From Edaphochlamys debaryana (Eukaryota > Chlorophyta > Chlorophyceae > Chlamydomonadales): DNA of 64,000 nucleotides. Under the pieces are notes generated by a model. That model saw nothing but the letters and a program-made list of their open reading frames with translations. It did no database searches and was not told where the DNA came from. Of the stretch, positions 1 to 11,400 are shown piece by piece. The stretch's first letter is position 1. The number at the start of each line of letters is the position of its first letter. The stretch is from positions 310,001 through 374,000 of the forward strand of contig JAEHOE010000123.1 in NCBI GenBank assembly GCA_016858145.1, given 5' to 3'. The position numbers and the translations under genes are program-made.

Positions 1-3000
1 TGACTGGAAGCAGCGCGGCTGCGCCGGGTCGCAGCTGGGGCAGGAGCTGGGGTCCTCGACCTCGCAGCTGAACCAAGGCAAGGGGAGCCAGCGGGGATAG
101 AGGGGTTGTGGGTTGTGGGTTGTGGGTTTGGGGGTCGGGGGTTGGGGGTTGAGCTCGGCTGTGCGCTATGGCGCGCTTCACGTGCCAGGCCCAGGCCGAG
201 AGCAGGACACGCTGCAAGCCCTTGCTTGTTGCTACTTCGGCCCACGCCCTAACCCACCCAATCTCCTCCACACATGACGCACTCACAAGAGCGTGTTGTT
301 GGTGGCCTCTGGCCACGCCTGGCAGAAGGCAAGGTCGTAATCGGCGGCGCCCACAGCGACCGTCCAGGAGCTCTTGCAGGCGCACTTGGAGGCGGAGGCC
401 TGCGCACTCAGGACCAGGGCACACAAACAACCACAGTACCACACCTGCTTGCTTCCTTGCTAGCCTCCTTGCTACCACCTGCTGCCATGCGCAGCTGACG
501 CATTTATGATTGCGGTTATGATTTGAACCCGGATGGCTGGAGGTTGATGCTTTGGCCGCACCTTGCAGCTCGCGTCGAGGGCGCTCGACGGTGCGTCCGG
601 GGGGGCGGGCGGCTGCGCCACGGAGTACGGCGGGTTGAGGGCGTAGTACTGCCCCCAGCCGTACAGCACGGGGTTGAGCTCGGCCGTCACGTGGTGCGCC
701 CTCTGGACCTGGGGCGAAGTGAGGAGAGTGGCTTGGGAATTCAGGGGTGGCAAGCGTGGAGTCTAGAGCACAAGCGGCGTGGTCCCATCGTCACTGCCAT
801 TGCGCGCAGAGTAGCTCAGAAGCATAGAGCTCTTGTGGTTGTGGGCTGATGAGCTGGGTGGGGCTGAGCCTAAGTACGCTGGGGCTCGCTTGCGCGAGTG
901 TGTCGCCCGCAAGTCCTGGCCTACGTACAGGGCGTGCCCAGCCAGCCCGTATGCTGGTGGGCTACAGGGCGTGATTCACGACAGCTCACGCCCCCAAAGA
1001 CCGCCAAGCCGAGCTCACCTGCCCCTCCGTAAAGTGCCCCAGCGCAGCAAAGCACACGGCGGTGTTGTACGTCATGTAGTTGCCCAGCTCGTCGTACCCA
1101 GCACGGTTGGGGCAGGAGTCGGCCCTGGGGCGATCGGTTGGAGATCGGTAGACGGTTGGAACGGATACCTCCAATTCCTACGGCTTACATTAACATTGTT
1201 GTATCCTAGCCCAAGCTGCCCCGGGCATGCCCCCGGCTCACCAGGCGTTGGCGTCTCCCTCCGGCACCCCCAGCCCGCTGCTCCAGCGGGTCAGCGTGGC
1301 GTCCCAGTCTCCGCCGTACTTGACCCAAAACACATCCATGCAGTAAGCCTGTGCCAAAGCGTAAAACTGGCTGCTTGTGACTGGGCCTGCAGAAGGGTGG
1401 GGCATAACGGGGCGGAACACTTTGATGTCAGCGTGTTAGCTTGCCCCAGGGCCCAGAGCAGGTCCACGCATAAGCAGGTAACCAGACAGAGCCGTCGCCG
1501 CATAAACGTGCCTACGCCTAGAGCACCAGGCCGGGGCAGCAAACCGCGGCGCCAACAAGGCGCGAGAGCTGCAGCCCACCCAGTTCCAGCTGCTGGCGGT
1601 TCCTAGGTACGCAAAGCGCACGTGGCACCAGGAGGAGGACCGCCCCCACCAGGATCTATGGCAGGGCCGCCCGCGGAGTCCCAGCTCACCCATGCTGCAC
1701 CACCTGGGGCCCACCCACCCACCCCGCTTCCATCACTCCACGCCACCCACCCAGCGCCGCTGGCGTGTCGCTGATGTAGTCATCGTCATCGCAGGAGCTG
1801 TCGTCACCGCCACTGGTTGGGCCGAATGGGTGCTGCGGGGGGCCGGTGCGGGTCGAGGGTCAAAGGCCGGAGGCGACGAAGGTCCTCCGAGGGAGGTCCC
1901 AAGATCACGCGCCAGGAGTGGCCGACCGCGTGTCCCTTGCGCAAGGTCGTTCAGGTCCCGCCAGCCCCAAGCTTTCTGGTAGCCCGAGGTGGTCCATGCG
2001 CTCGTGCAACAGCGTGTTGGGTGCCTTGACACGAACCCACGCCCGCCTTCCCCTCCCTTTCCCCACTTTACCCCTCCGCCCCCACCTGTAGCCCCAGGTG
2101 GTGGAACAGCTCGTGGAGGAGGGTGTTGGGTCCGTCGTTGTAGGCACGTGCGCTGTTGGAACCGTCGGTTGACAGTTGGTCCCACGTCATGAACACAAAG
2201 CCCTCCACCGGCTTAACGTCGCTCCTGCGTGCGGGGGCCAGGAGGAGGGGGTGGGGCTTCGACAAGGGCCGAAAAGACGAAGGGCGCAAAGCGCAAGGTT
2301 GAAGAAGTGCGACACACGGGCCCATCGGCTTGCACCATAGCGCAGTTGCAGATGCACGCACGTTGGTACTCACCCCGGGGTCGTGGCGTACCCCAGCGGG
2401 CCCCGGTACAGCGTTGCGTCCGAGGCGATGAAGACGTTGATGGACCGAGGGAAGTCCGCAACCAGACTGCAAGCAAGGGGAGTAAAACAGCGGCTCTCAG
2501 CTCTCCCCATGAGCGCGAGGCTGCTGACATCCAGGGAGCCGCGCTGAGCTATCTCTCCCTGCCTTCCTACATAACCCTTGACCAACGCGGCCGCACTCTC
2601 GCATCGGGGCCCTCCCCCTCCACACCCCAAGACTCACGAGCTCATGAGCGTGCCGTTCTTCAGGCAGTGCGGCCCCGTGCTGCAGGCATCGCCGCTGGGC
2701 GCCCGCAGCCAGGTGCCCCGGTCGGGGAGGAGCAGGTAGGGGTGGGCGGAGGGGTCGTAGCGAAGCTCCTGTCGGGGGTGGGGTGGGGGTGGGGGCATGG
2801 GGCGTAGGGCAGAGATGATGAAGGGAGGGCGTAGGCGAAAGCGGTTTTCAGCACCCCGCCTCCAAGACCTAGGTCGATGCACCAAGACCTAGCTCCATGC
2901 CCCACACTAAACTCACAGAAGACCAGTCAGCCTCACCTTGACCCAGAACTGGAACCGCGTGGGTTTGGCCATGGCGTTCACCAGGCGTAACGCCCGCTGC

Positions 3001-4928
3001 ACGAAGGCAGGGGCCTGCGCCCACTTGGCCGGGCCCAGGCCCCCAGCGCCGTCATCGTACGACATCACGTGGATGACCAGCGGCACGTGCACCTGGGCGT
3101 GGGGATGGAAAGCGGGAGACCTTGGGCGTACATACACAACGGAGAACTTGGACAGCAGAGCGGCTGGCCGGGCCCCGCCAAGGGCCGCCCGTGAGCGGCC
3201 TGAAGCCCCCACGATGCCCGAGGGCCTCCGGTCTCCAAGGGCCCCACTGGGCCAACGCGAAGCTTCCCAAGCTGCGTGTGCGCAGGCCCCGCACCTGGGG
3301 CAGGGCCGCAGGGCCTTGCGGCACGAAGCCTTCGGGCGGGGCGTCGTACACAAAGTTGGCGGGGACAGAGCGGAGCGACCGCCTCTGGCAAGCAGGATCG
3401 CCGGGACGGCAGTCCGTGGGCGCGGCTGAGATACCGGTCACAGCATCGTGTGTGGGCAGGGGGTGGAGGTGCGGCCTGGGCTGGGGCTGGCCTGCAAGGG
3501 CTCGCCGCCGCTGCAGCGGGAGGTCTGAATTGGTCGTGGCCTGCTCAGAAGGCTCCCACCGAGAGCTATACAGCTCTGAGGCCAGCCCCTGAAGTACGGT
3601 CAGGTCGGCGTGCAGGCCCGCCAGCACCGAGGCGATGCGCGGCACCAGGGCCGCAAAGTCGGTCGGGTGCAGGCCGCACGCGGCGGAGAGCTGCGCCGCC
3701 ACCTCGCCCAGCCTGGCCCCGTCCGCCAGTGCGTCCACCAGGGCTGCGGTCAGCTCCAGGTCCGGCACCAGCTGCTTGTCCGGCCAGGCCGCGTCCGCCA
3801 GGGGCTGGCCCTCCACCTGCTGGGTCCGCAGCGGCACGTTGTCCCGCACCCAGCCAAACGTGTCCCGCAGAGCCGTGTAGAGGGTGAAGTGGCAGGCCTG
3901 AAAGGGGCGGAGCACAAGTATGTCAACTGAGGGTGGGTATTGTCCATTGGTGTGCCCAGGCGGTGCCTGGAGCTCCCAGCCCCGAGCGCAGCCCTCAGTT
4001 CAGGGCCCAGTGCTGCAGTTTTTCTCTTCTTTGCATTTCCCTTACCCCGGGCAACTCCGTGCCGTGTAGCTCCCGCCCAAGGCCGTACAGCTGTGCAGCA
4101 AGACCGGAGCCGCAAGTGCCTGGCCTGCTGGCGTAAAGCCTCAGAATCTTAGGTTCAAGGTACGGCAGCAGCGCGTTTGACGAGCCTACAGTGCGTGGGG
4201 CACGAGGGCACGGCCAGACCAATTGGTGCCATTTGATAGAGTGTCACGTTGCTTGGGTCCAGGGCGGAATCCTCATGTCCACAGAATGTGTTGCCGCCTT
4301 CAAATGGCCGAGTACATCCCAGGGCCGTGCTGTTATGACATCTGGACCCGTGCCCGGCAGCTCTGTACCGGTATCAGCGATGCCCCACAGCCCGTGAAGC
4401 TGAGCAGCCATCCAGGCGATGGGCTGCGCGCGCCCACTGCCAGGCCAGGCCCCAACTAGGCCAGGCCAGGCCAAGCCAGGCCCAGGCACCCATCCAGTTC
4501 TACTATGTTCCTCATCCAAGTGAGGGGCCCAGACTCGACAGCGTGTTGCTCACCCTGCGCCCTCGACAGGGGCTCCGCAGCGCCGAAGAGCAGGTAGGGG
4601 ATAGCGCTGATGGCCCCTGCCTGTTCGTAGAGGCGGAGGGCATCCGCGCTGGATGCCGTTGCTGTGTCCTGCAACGCCAGGAATGGCTGCAGCCCCGCTT
4701 CCAAGCCTGGATTGGCGCGGGGAGGAGACGTGACCAGGGCGGGGGTACCAGCGGCGCCGGCTCGTGTGAGGGTGAGTTGGGCGTGCCCGACCAACCTGGT
4801 GCAAGCTCTCCATTGGCTCGAAGGCTACGCCACGAAGGCGTTACTGGCTCTACTCCCGTCAGCAGGCAGTGCACGAGCGCAAAGAGCGCGAAGGCACTGG
4901 CCAATCGCGCTCCTAAGCGCGTGGGCAT
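1..4928 (-). CDS. Gene 1: secreted pappalysin-like (M43-type) zinc metalloprotease, 3' end cut by window
   Basis: Spliced minus-strand gene. Exons: 4796-4928, 4554-4706, 4046-4185, 3295-3897, 2937-3092, 2638-2768, 2374-2466, 2086-2224, 1751-1832, 1242-1386, 1019-1124, 562-708, 287-399 and 1-67 (partial). All junctions are GT/AG and the phases agree. The start is the ATG opening MPTRLGARLASAFALFALVH, a signal peptide. The exon ending at 2086 carries HELFHHLGLQ and the next begins HPFG, giving the metzincin motif HExxHxxGxxH across an intron. Then come a D-rich loop with DTP and the Met-turn NYMTYN followed by a Cys and an FTxGQ motif, the order seen in family M43. Downstream exons begin a Cys-rich module (KCACKSSW). 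It is head to head with gene 2. A protease role outside the cell (wall or matrix) is inferred; the substrate is unknown. The C-terminus lies outside the window. Confidence 0.85.
1975..2050 (-). repeat. Degenerate second copy of the zinc-motif exon end in gene 1
   Basis: In the intron just after the catalytic exon (which ends at 2086), the minus strand repeats the exon's 3' end: it reads APNTLLHERMDHLGLP, compared with GPNTLLHELFHHLGLQ in the real exon. The copy has lost the HExxH pattern (HERMD). A TAA separates it in frame from the exon, so read-through would stop. The same duplication exists in gene 3, where it is intact. Confidence 0.8.
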
Positions 4929-6884
4929 CGGCTGATTGCAGTAATCGCCACGAGCTGAAACCAAGTTATGATGCCGTGTTTGTCAGTGAAGGCGCGGGTA
5001 CGCGCCTTCGAGAGTCAGCCAGCATTGCTGGCTCCAGCTCGTGCTCCTACCGAGCACGGTCGCTTCTATATCGCCATACAAGGCATATATGCTGCGTATA
5101 CCCAATTGTGTGACAGCAGCCCTGCTGCTTCGGCTCAGTTGACAGGCGCCGTGCGAGACGCGAAAGTACCCTGCAGCTCGTGTATTGTCAAAGACAACTA
5201 ACTTGTACCTGTTATGGCTTACGGGCCTGCATCGGTTGGCGCGGCGACACATACATGGTTTGTGCCGACGCGCGCCTGCCGCTGGCGCCTTCCTCCGAAA
5301 GTCTCGCTCCCCGGCCATACAAAGCTCGCTTCCGCAGCCGGGTACACTTTTCCCAGAGCTAGATTGCTTCCTTCCATGCGAATCAAAACGTTAATTTCCG
5401 GCTGCCAGACGGTGCCAGATGACCATTGGAAGCCCTCCGTGGGCGGCACCGGTATCATCGCCATTGATGGGCGGCACGTGGCTATGCCGTTTAGCCATAG
5501 GTGCTGGCCCGGGCGCCCGGGCTTGGGAGCGTCAGGGCCACAGATTGACAAGTGGGGCATGGAGGTCGCATCACCCCCGGAGCTGGGGCCACATCACGAG
5601 CCCGTGCGCTTGCCACGCCAACGGTCATGAAGGCCCCGCCCCCCCCCCACACACACGCCCTACTCTACATGCCCCGCGTTCGGCGACACGTCATGGAGTG
5701 GTCGATACACTTCACGTCGTCACCGCCGCCACCCGTGACGTGCCCCGTCCCTCGAGGCTTCGATTTCTCGTGCTGTGCCCCTCCGTCTGCGGTACAACGC
5801 CTTCGTTACCCACAGGTTCGGCTCCGTGGGGCGTGAGGGCGCGTGGGCCAAGCGGGCTCGGGGCGCACCGGAAGCGGATGACCCACAACTGCTCACATGC
5901 AGGTAGACAATGAGGTAAGCGGTTATGCTCGGCGCTCTCTGCTGGCGCAGCTGCGGTCCCGGCCCTCCACCTTTCCCCCACGGTGCTAGCCAGAACAATG
6001 TGCAACCCGAGAAGGGTTCCCCGTTCATCGGCACCGGACCCCTCTTGCTCAGCTCCGTGAGGCTGAGACATGGTGCTCTTTTCGGGCTGAGCCCCCGCCG
6101 TCAGGCCCTGCTGGGGGGCCACTTACCAAAGATTACCCCGTGACCCCGCAGCCGCAGCACAAAGTGGTATGGAGCCACGCACAAGCCGACGCCATCACAC
6201 CGCTACCAGCGCAGTGCACTACGCCCCGTTGTCTAACAATACCCTCGTCGGGCCCTGCCTCCACGATGGTGTTGCATGCGGAATGGCAGGTGCAGCCGTC
6301 GCCACGTGTTGTGCGCCGACCGTAGAAACGGACGTATTCTGCGAACGTCTACGGTCGTGCGGCCAAGTGCGGCCGAACTCTGGTCTGACTGTTTCTGCGC
6401 CACCTGTGCTCTTACTAGCGTTCTAACAGCTCAAGCACTAGGTTGGTACAACACCACGCCTGACCACAGCAGCGGTGGCGCCTGGCCGCCGGCGGGCGGG
6501 TGCGTCGGCGCGGGCCCCAGCAGCCCCTGCGCCCGCGAACGGCGACCCGTTGCTCGCTTCCGGCCCTCCACAAATCGCCCACGCCGCATTCCCCAGCCAA
6601 GCACCCGCCTCGGCCCCGGCACCACCAGCGGGGGCGCTCGGCCAACTAATCCATGACAGTAGCCATGGTTCTAGCTGGATTTCCATGCATGGCATTCAGT
6701 TTAATGACCCGGGGCAGACCCTCGGCTGACGCTGCTGGCGCCCAGCGCTGCCGCCATACACGGCGACCGAGGTGGACACCCTGCCTGGGCTTGACAGCAT
6801 CCTTGGGTGGATGACCTTGTCTGCTAGCAGGAGCTGCAAACGGTAGGTAGGTAGCGCCGGAACGGATTGCGCCGTACACCATAT

Positions 6885-6975
6885 CCCCTGTCGAAGCACG
6901 TCGAAACCTGTCAAAACCTGTCGAAGGCTGTCAAAACCTGTCACAACCTGTCGAAGGCTGTCGAAGCCTGTCGAA
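6885..6975. repeat. Short tandem repeat of CCTGTCGAAGG-type units
   Basis: Roughly ten units of about 10-11 bp (CCTGTCGAAGG / CCTGTCAAAA variants). The entry sequence resembles a segment inside the foldback element at 15975-16686, so this looks like an expanded fragment of that repeat family. Confidence 0.7.
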
Positions 6976-7374
6976 ACCACTGCGCAGCAGGGCTTGCCCC
7001 TTTCTGGGAGAGGGCATGTTCAGTGTGAAGGGTGTAAAGAGGCGGCTCTGGTGAGGGTACACGCGGGGTGTCGACGGCAGGGGCCCACGGGGGCTGCCCC
7101 TGCAGGCACTCAGGGGCACCTCTGGTATCGCCGATCGACGCGCTCGTCGGCCGAGCAAACACTTCAACTACACCGTCGCCTCCGCAAAGGGCGCGAGTGG
7201 TCGCTGATGACTTGCGACGGATACCCAACATGCGGCTCGGCATGCGTTCGTCAGCAGGAGGCCTCCTGTTCGTCAGCGGGCGCTCGTCCCTGTGACCGCA
7301 CTGCATGTCGTCTGACTGCGCCTAACCATTGGATGAGGTCAACTGTGAATTGACGAGCGGTGTCCGCTGAGACC

Positions 7375-7520
7375 CAGGCGTCGAAGCCTGCCGAAGCAGT
7401 CGAACACACACACACACACACTACTTCCGCAACACCCACTCCGCAAACCCCCGTCTCCCCGCGGGGCTCGACGGTGCCGTGCCAAAGGCTACGCTGTGTC
7501 ACATCACTGCGCTGGTAACC
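7375..7520 (+). repeat. Solo arm copy of the foldback-element family
   Basis: The segment runs from TCGAAGCCTGCCGAAGCAG through a CA run to CTCGACGGTGCCGTG and GCTACGCTGTGTCA. It matches, in order, the left arm of the foldback element near 16163-16285, with substitutions and an expanded CA tract. There is no inverted partner here. Confidence 0.65.
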
Positions 7521-8403
7521 GGTACCGGGCGGGCGGGAGGGCTCTGGACGAGGACGGGGCGGCATGGCTTGGAGGGGCACGGGCAGCTCAACTGATGCAG
7601 GACCCCCTAGCCACGTTCCTTGGTGAAGTGCAGGCCCCCCGTGTGACCCCTCCGCTAGCCTATGACACTGAGACTTCCACAGGCGCGTCGAATGGGGCGA
7701 ATCCCGGACCGTGCTCCCGGGACTTGCCCCGCGCGTCCAGCTAGCCCTTGACGGCGTCCCATCCAGGACCACCCCAGGAGCTCCGCACCGGGGGAAGCGT
7801 CTGTCCTCCTTGCTGCCCGTTGAGGCCCGTTGAGGCCCGTGCAGCGACGACTTCCTGCCGGGTGCGCTTCGTTCGAGCTTCGCCTCAGGCCTGGGCCAGT
7901 TACCACGCGGCTCGGAATCTGGAGGTTGGGCCCAGGCCCGGTCACAGCAGGTCAGGCCCGGTCACAAGCCAGGCCCAGTCGTCGCCGCCTAGCACCAATC
8001 TGCCTTCCGGATGATACTAGATGCAGCTAGGATACGCTGAACACATTGGTCGCCAAGCGCGGACACTTGGACACTGAAACTGGTCTTCAAGCTTCACTGA
8101 AGCTGTAGCGTATGAGCTATAAAGTGTAGCTGATAACAGTCAAAGCAAAGCCAATGATTGCCAGGATAGAGCGCAAGTGAACTCGTACGTTCAGTCGATT
8201 CGGGGGGGCCAAGACAAGAGCGATCACCTTCTCCTGCGCATTCTTACAGCGTACTTGATTTCCTTCAACCTGGCTCATACAGAACTGGCTCATCACAGAA
8301 GGCTTCCACACACAGAAGTCGCCGAGGAGCGCTTCTCTGGTTGAGCTGATAGGTTTGGGAGAAGCTTAATTGCCTCCAAAGCTCAAGTGGCTGTTCTGAG
8401 CCG

Positions 8404-11400
8404 ATGCGAACTCGCACGTTGGCCCGATGGGCCCGTGCCATCGCGCTCCTCGCCCTCGCGCACGGTGTACCAACGAGCGCCAGGATTGCCACAGCTGTGT
8501 CACAGGGCAGCGGAACAACAGCGTCAGGTGAGGTGCACCCGCACGCTCGACACGCACCTCCCCTGGTTCCCGCTTTCCCCCGCGAGTGGCTGGTGGCGTG
8601 CGTAACCCTCTGGGTTACGGTCCTTGTGGTCGTGAGTGCCCCCCTCGCCCCACGCACCTCTCCTGAAACGGCAGCGGGATCCCAAACCGTAATCCTGTGG
8701 CTTCTCGCAGGTGCCAAACTCCAAGCGGCCAAGCCAACGCTAGCTGGAGTGCCCTTCCTCATGAAGGAGGAGCCGTTGGCCAGCCCACTGGGAAGCTCCT
8801 ACGAACAAACAGCGGCAGGCGTCTCTTCTATCGCATACCTCCTCTTTGGCGCAGCAACACCGCTGTCACGAGCGCAGGGTGAGGGTGTGCTCCGGGCTGA
8901 GGGTATGTGACACGCCACACATTAGTTATCAGCCTGCGAAGATGTATGAGTTTGCGAGCATCCCCTCAGCTACGCATAGTCTGGCCTGCAACTGACAGTC
9001 AGCAGGGACAGGCTGCGCGGATATCCATGCCCCAGACTTATCTCCCACCATCCTTCTGCCTCGCTTGACAACCTCAAGCCCGTGCCTGTGTCATTCTGCA
9101 GGCTCTTCAAACGCCCTGCTACCTTTCCTTGAGCCCAGGATTTTGAGCTTTTACGCCGCAAGCCCAAGACTCAGCAAATCGGACTTGGTGCAGAGACTGC
9201 GTGGACTTGAGCCTGACCTGTGCGGCAGCGAGGAGCTCAGGGTGAGGAACTGGACGGTTTGAAGGCGCACCTTGGCCATGGGACTCTATCAAGTCATCTC
9301 GCTCGATCGCCGTAGAAGGGGTGACTTTGCTTCGTTACGCAAGGGGAGACGACTTGCCCTGCCTCCGTCCCTTTCAGGCCTGCCACTACACCCTGTACAC
9401 GGCTCTGCGGGACACGTTTGGCTGGGTGCGGGACAACGTGCCGCTGCGGATCCAGCAGGTGGAGGGCCAGCCCCTGGCGGACGCGGCCTGGCCAGACCAG
9501 CAGCTGGTGCCTGACCTGGAGTTGACCGCAGCCCTGATGGACGCATTGGCGGACGGGGCCAGGCTGGGCGAGGTGGCGACGCAGCTGTCCGCCGCTTGCG
9601 GCCTGCACCCGAACGACTTTGCGGCCCTGGTGCCGCGCATCGCCTCAGTGCTGGCGGACCTGCACGCCGACTTGCCCACACTACAGGGGCTTGCCGCCCA
9701 GCTTCACCGCTCTCGGTGGGAGCCCGTGGATACGCCTGAGCTCGGGCAGAGTCTACTGAATGGGCGCCAGGCCCTGAGAAATACGCCTCAGCCAAGTAGC
9801 CGCCAGGACCTCCGCCGGCTGCTTGGCGTGGGTTTCAAGTACTTCTATGATAACCCGCCCAGTGGCTTTGTGCCTCAGGACCCTGAGACCATGCCCCAGG
9901 TAGGGCAGGCCGGGTAGGCCGGGCATGCCGGCGGGGCCCAGCAAAGTGACAAATCTCGGCCGTATGTAAGAGATCTATGCTTGTCGCCCGACTTGCTTTC
10001 GATCGATAATTGCGCCAAACGCTCGCTCAAGCCTCCTTGCGGTAGTCTCTTGAGGTCCAGGGCGCGCTACTCGATTCTTTCCACCCTTTCCTGCCTCTGC
10101 TCAGGTGTACATCCCCCTGGTTGTCCACGTGCTGCTGTACCGGGATGGCATCCGGGGCTATGGGCCTGCCAACTGGCAGCAGTCCCCCAACGCGATGCGG
10201 CGCGCAATGCGCCTCGTGAACGCTATGGCAAAGCCCACGGGCTTCCAGTTCTGGGTCAAGGTAAGGCTTGCAAGCTGCGGCCTCAAGTGCAGCCAATCGT
10301 TTTGCATCCAGTTACAGGCCTGCTACTAGTAATGACCATGTTACAATGTTAAAGGCATCTCCTCTACCTTGCAGGAGCTGCGCTATGATCCCGTCGTCTA
10401 CCCCAGTCTGGTGCTGCCATCGCTGACAGCTTGGGAGCGGGTGCCGAGTGACAATTGCACAGGACTGTACTGCTTCACGAACGATACCTTCGTCGACCCG
10501 TGAGTCACTCTTAGCAGGTCTCAGCAGATCAGATCATCATCAGATTGTATGTGCTTCCTCGCCGCTCCTCTGACCATGGTCTGCTTCCCCTTACGACTTA
10601 CTTAGGCTGGTGGTGGATTTCCCCCGATCCATCAACGTCTTTGTTGCCTCCGACATCATCTCCCTGAACGGGATGGCAGGATACTCTTCCGCTCCAGGGT
10701 GCGACCCATCTGTGTGTGCTTGGCCGTTGCTCCATCCAGACATCACGCTGGTCTTCTAGGCCGGATTCTTGGTCGGGGCCTGTGGTACTGCTTAGCCCGC
10801 GCCTCAACCTGCAAGCGCTTCGAAGCATTTTACTTGATCTATGGCCTATGCGCCCCCAGGTCCGACAATGAACCAGTGCGCGGCCACGTGTTCGTGTCGT
10901 GGGACCAACTGGACTTGGACGGGTACAACAATGCCGTTGCCTACTATAATGGACCGCAAACTCTCCTGCATGAGCTCTTTCATTTCCTGGGAGTGCAAGT
11001 GAGTGCGTGGCTCACTGGGGAACGCGCGGGAGCAGTAGAAGTAGCACGTTTGTTGGTTCTGGACTGCGGAAACGTTGGCCTGTCCCCAGTAGTAGTCCCG
11101 CCCGGCCCGACAGCTGCCTGATCTGAAGCGCCGCACCATCCATTGTTGTGCATCCGAATGTAAAGACAAAGACATATCCCCATCTTAAGCCCTCATCGCC
11201 GCTTCTTCCTGCCCCCAGCACCCGTTTGGGCCGACCAACGATGAAGGAAACACCTGCGATGACGATGATCTCGTCACAGACACGCCGGTCACTCACGGTG
11301 GGCTGCCTTACCTTAGTGATGACTATGCTTGCTAGCTTGCGCCTGGGTTCATGTAGTCCATTATTACGAGATACGCAAGCTTGCTAGGCTTGATTGGTTG

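Larger units (their letters stand above)
4929..8403. other. Intergenic region between divergent genes 1 and 2
   Basis: This 3.5-kb gap must contain both promoters. I see no coding exon with protein-like composition and splice signals. It holds two degenerate copies of a dispersed repeat (near 6880-6975 and 7375-7520) and a short CA microsatellite near 7407-7421. No clear TATA box could be assigned. Confidence 0.5.
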
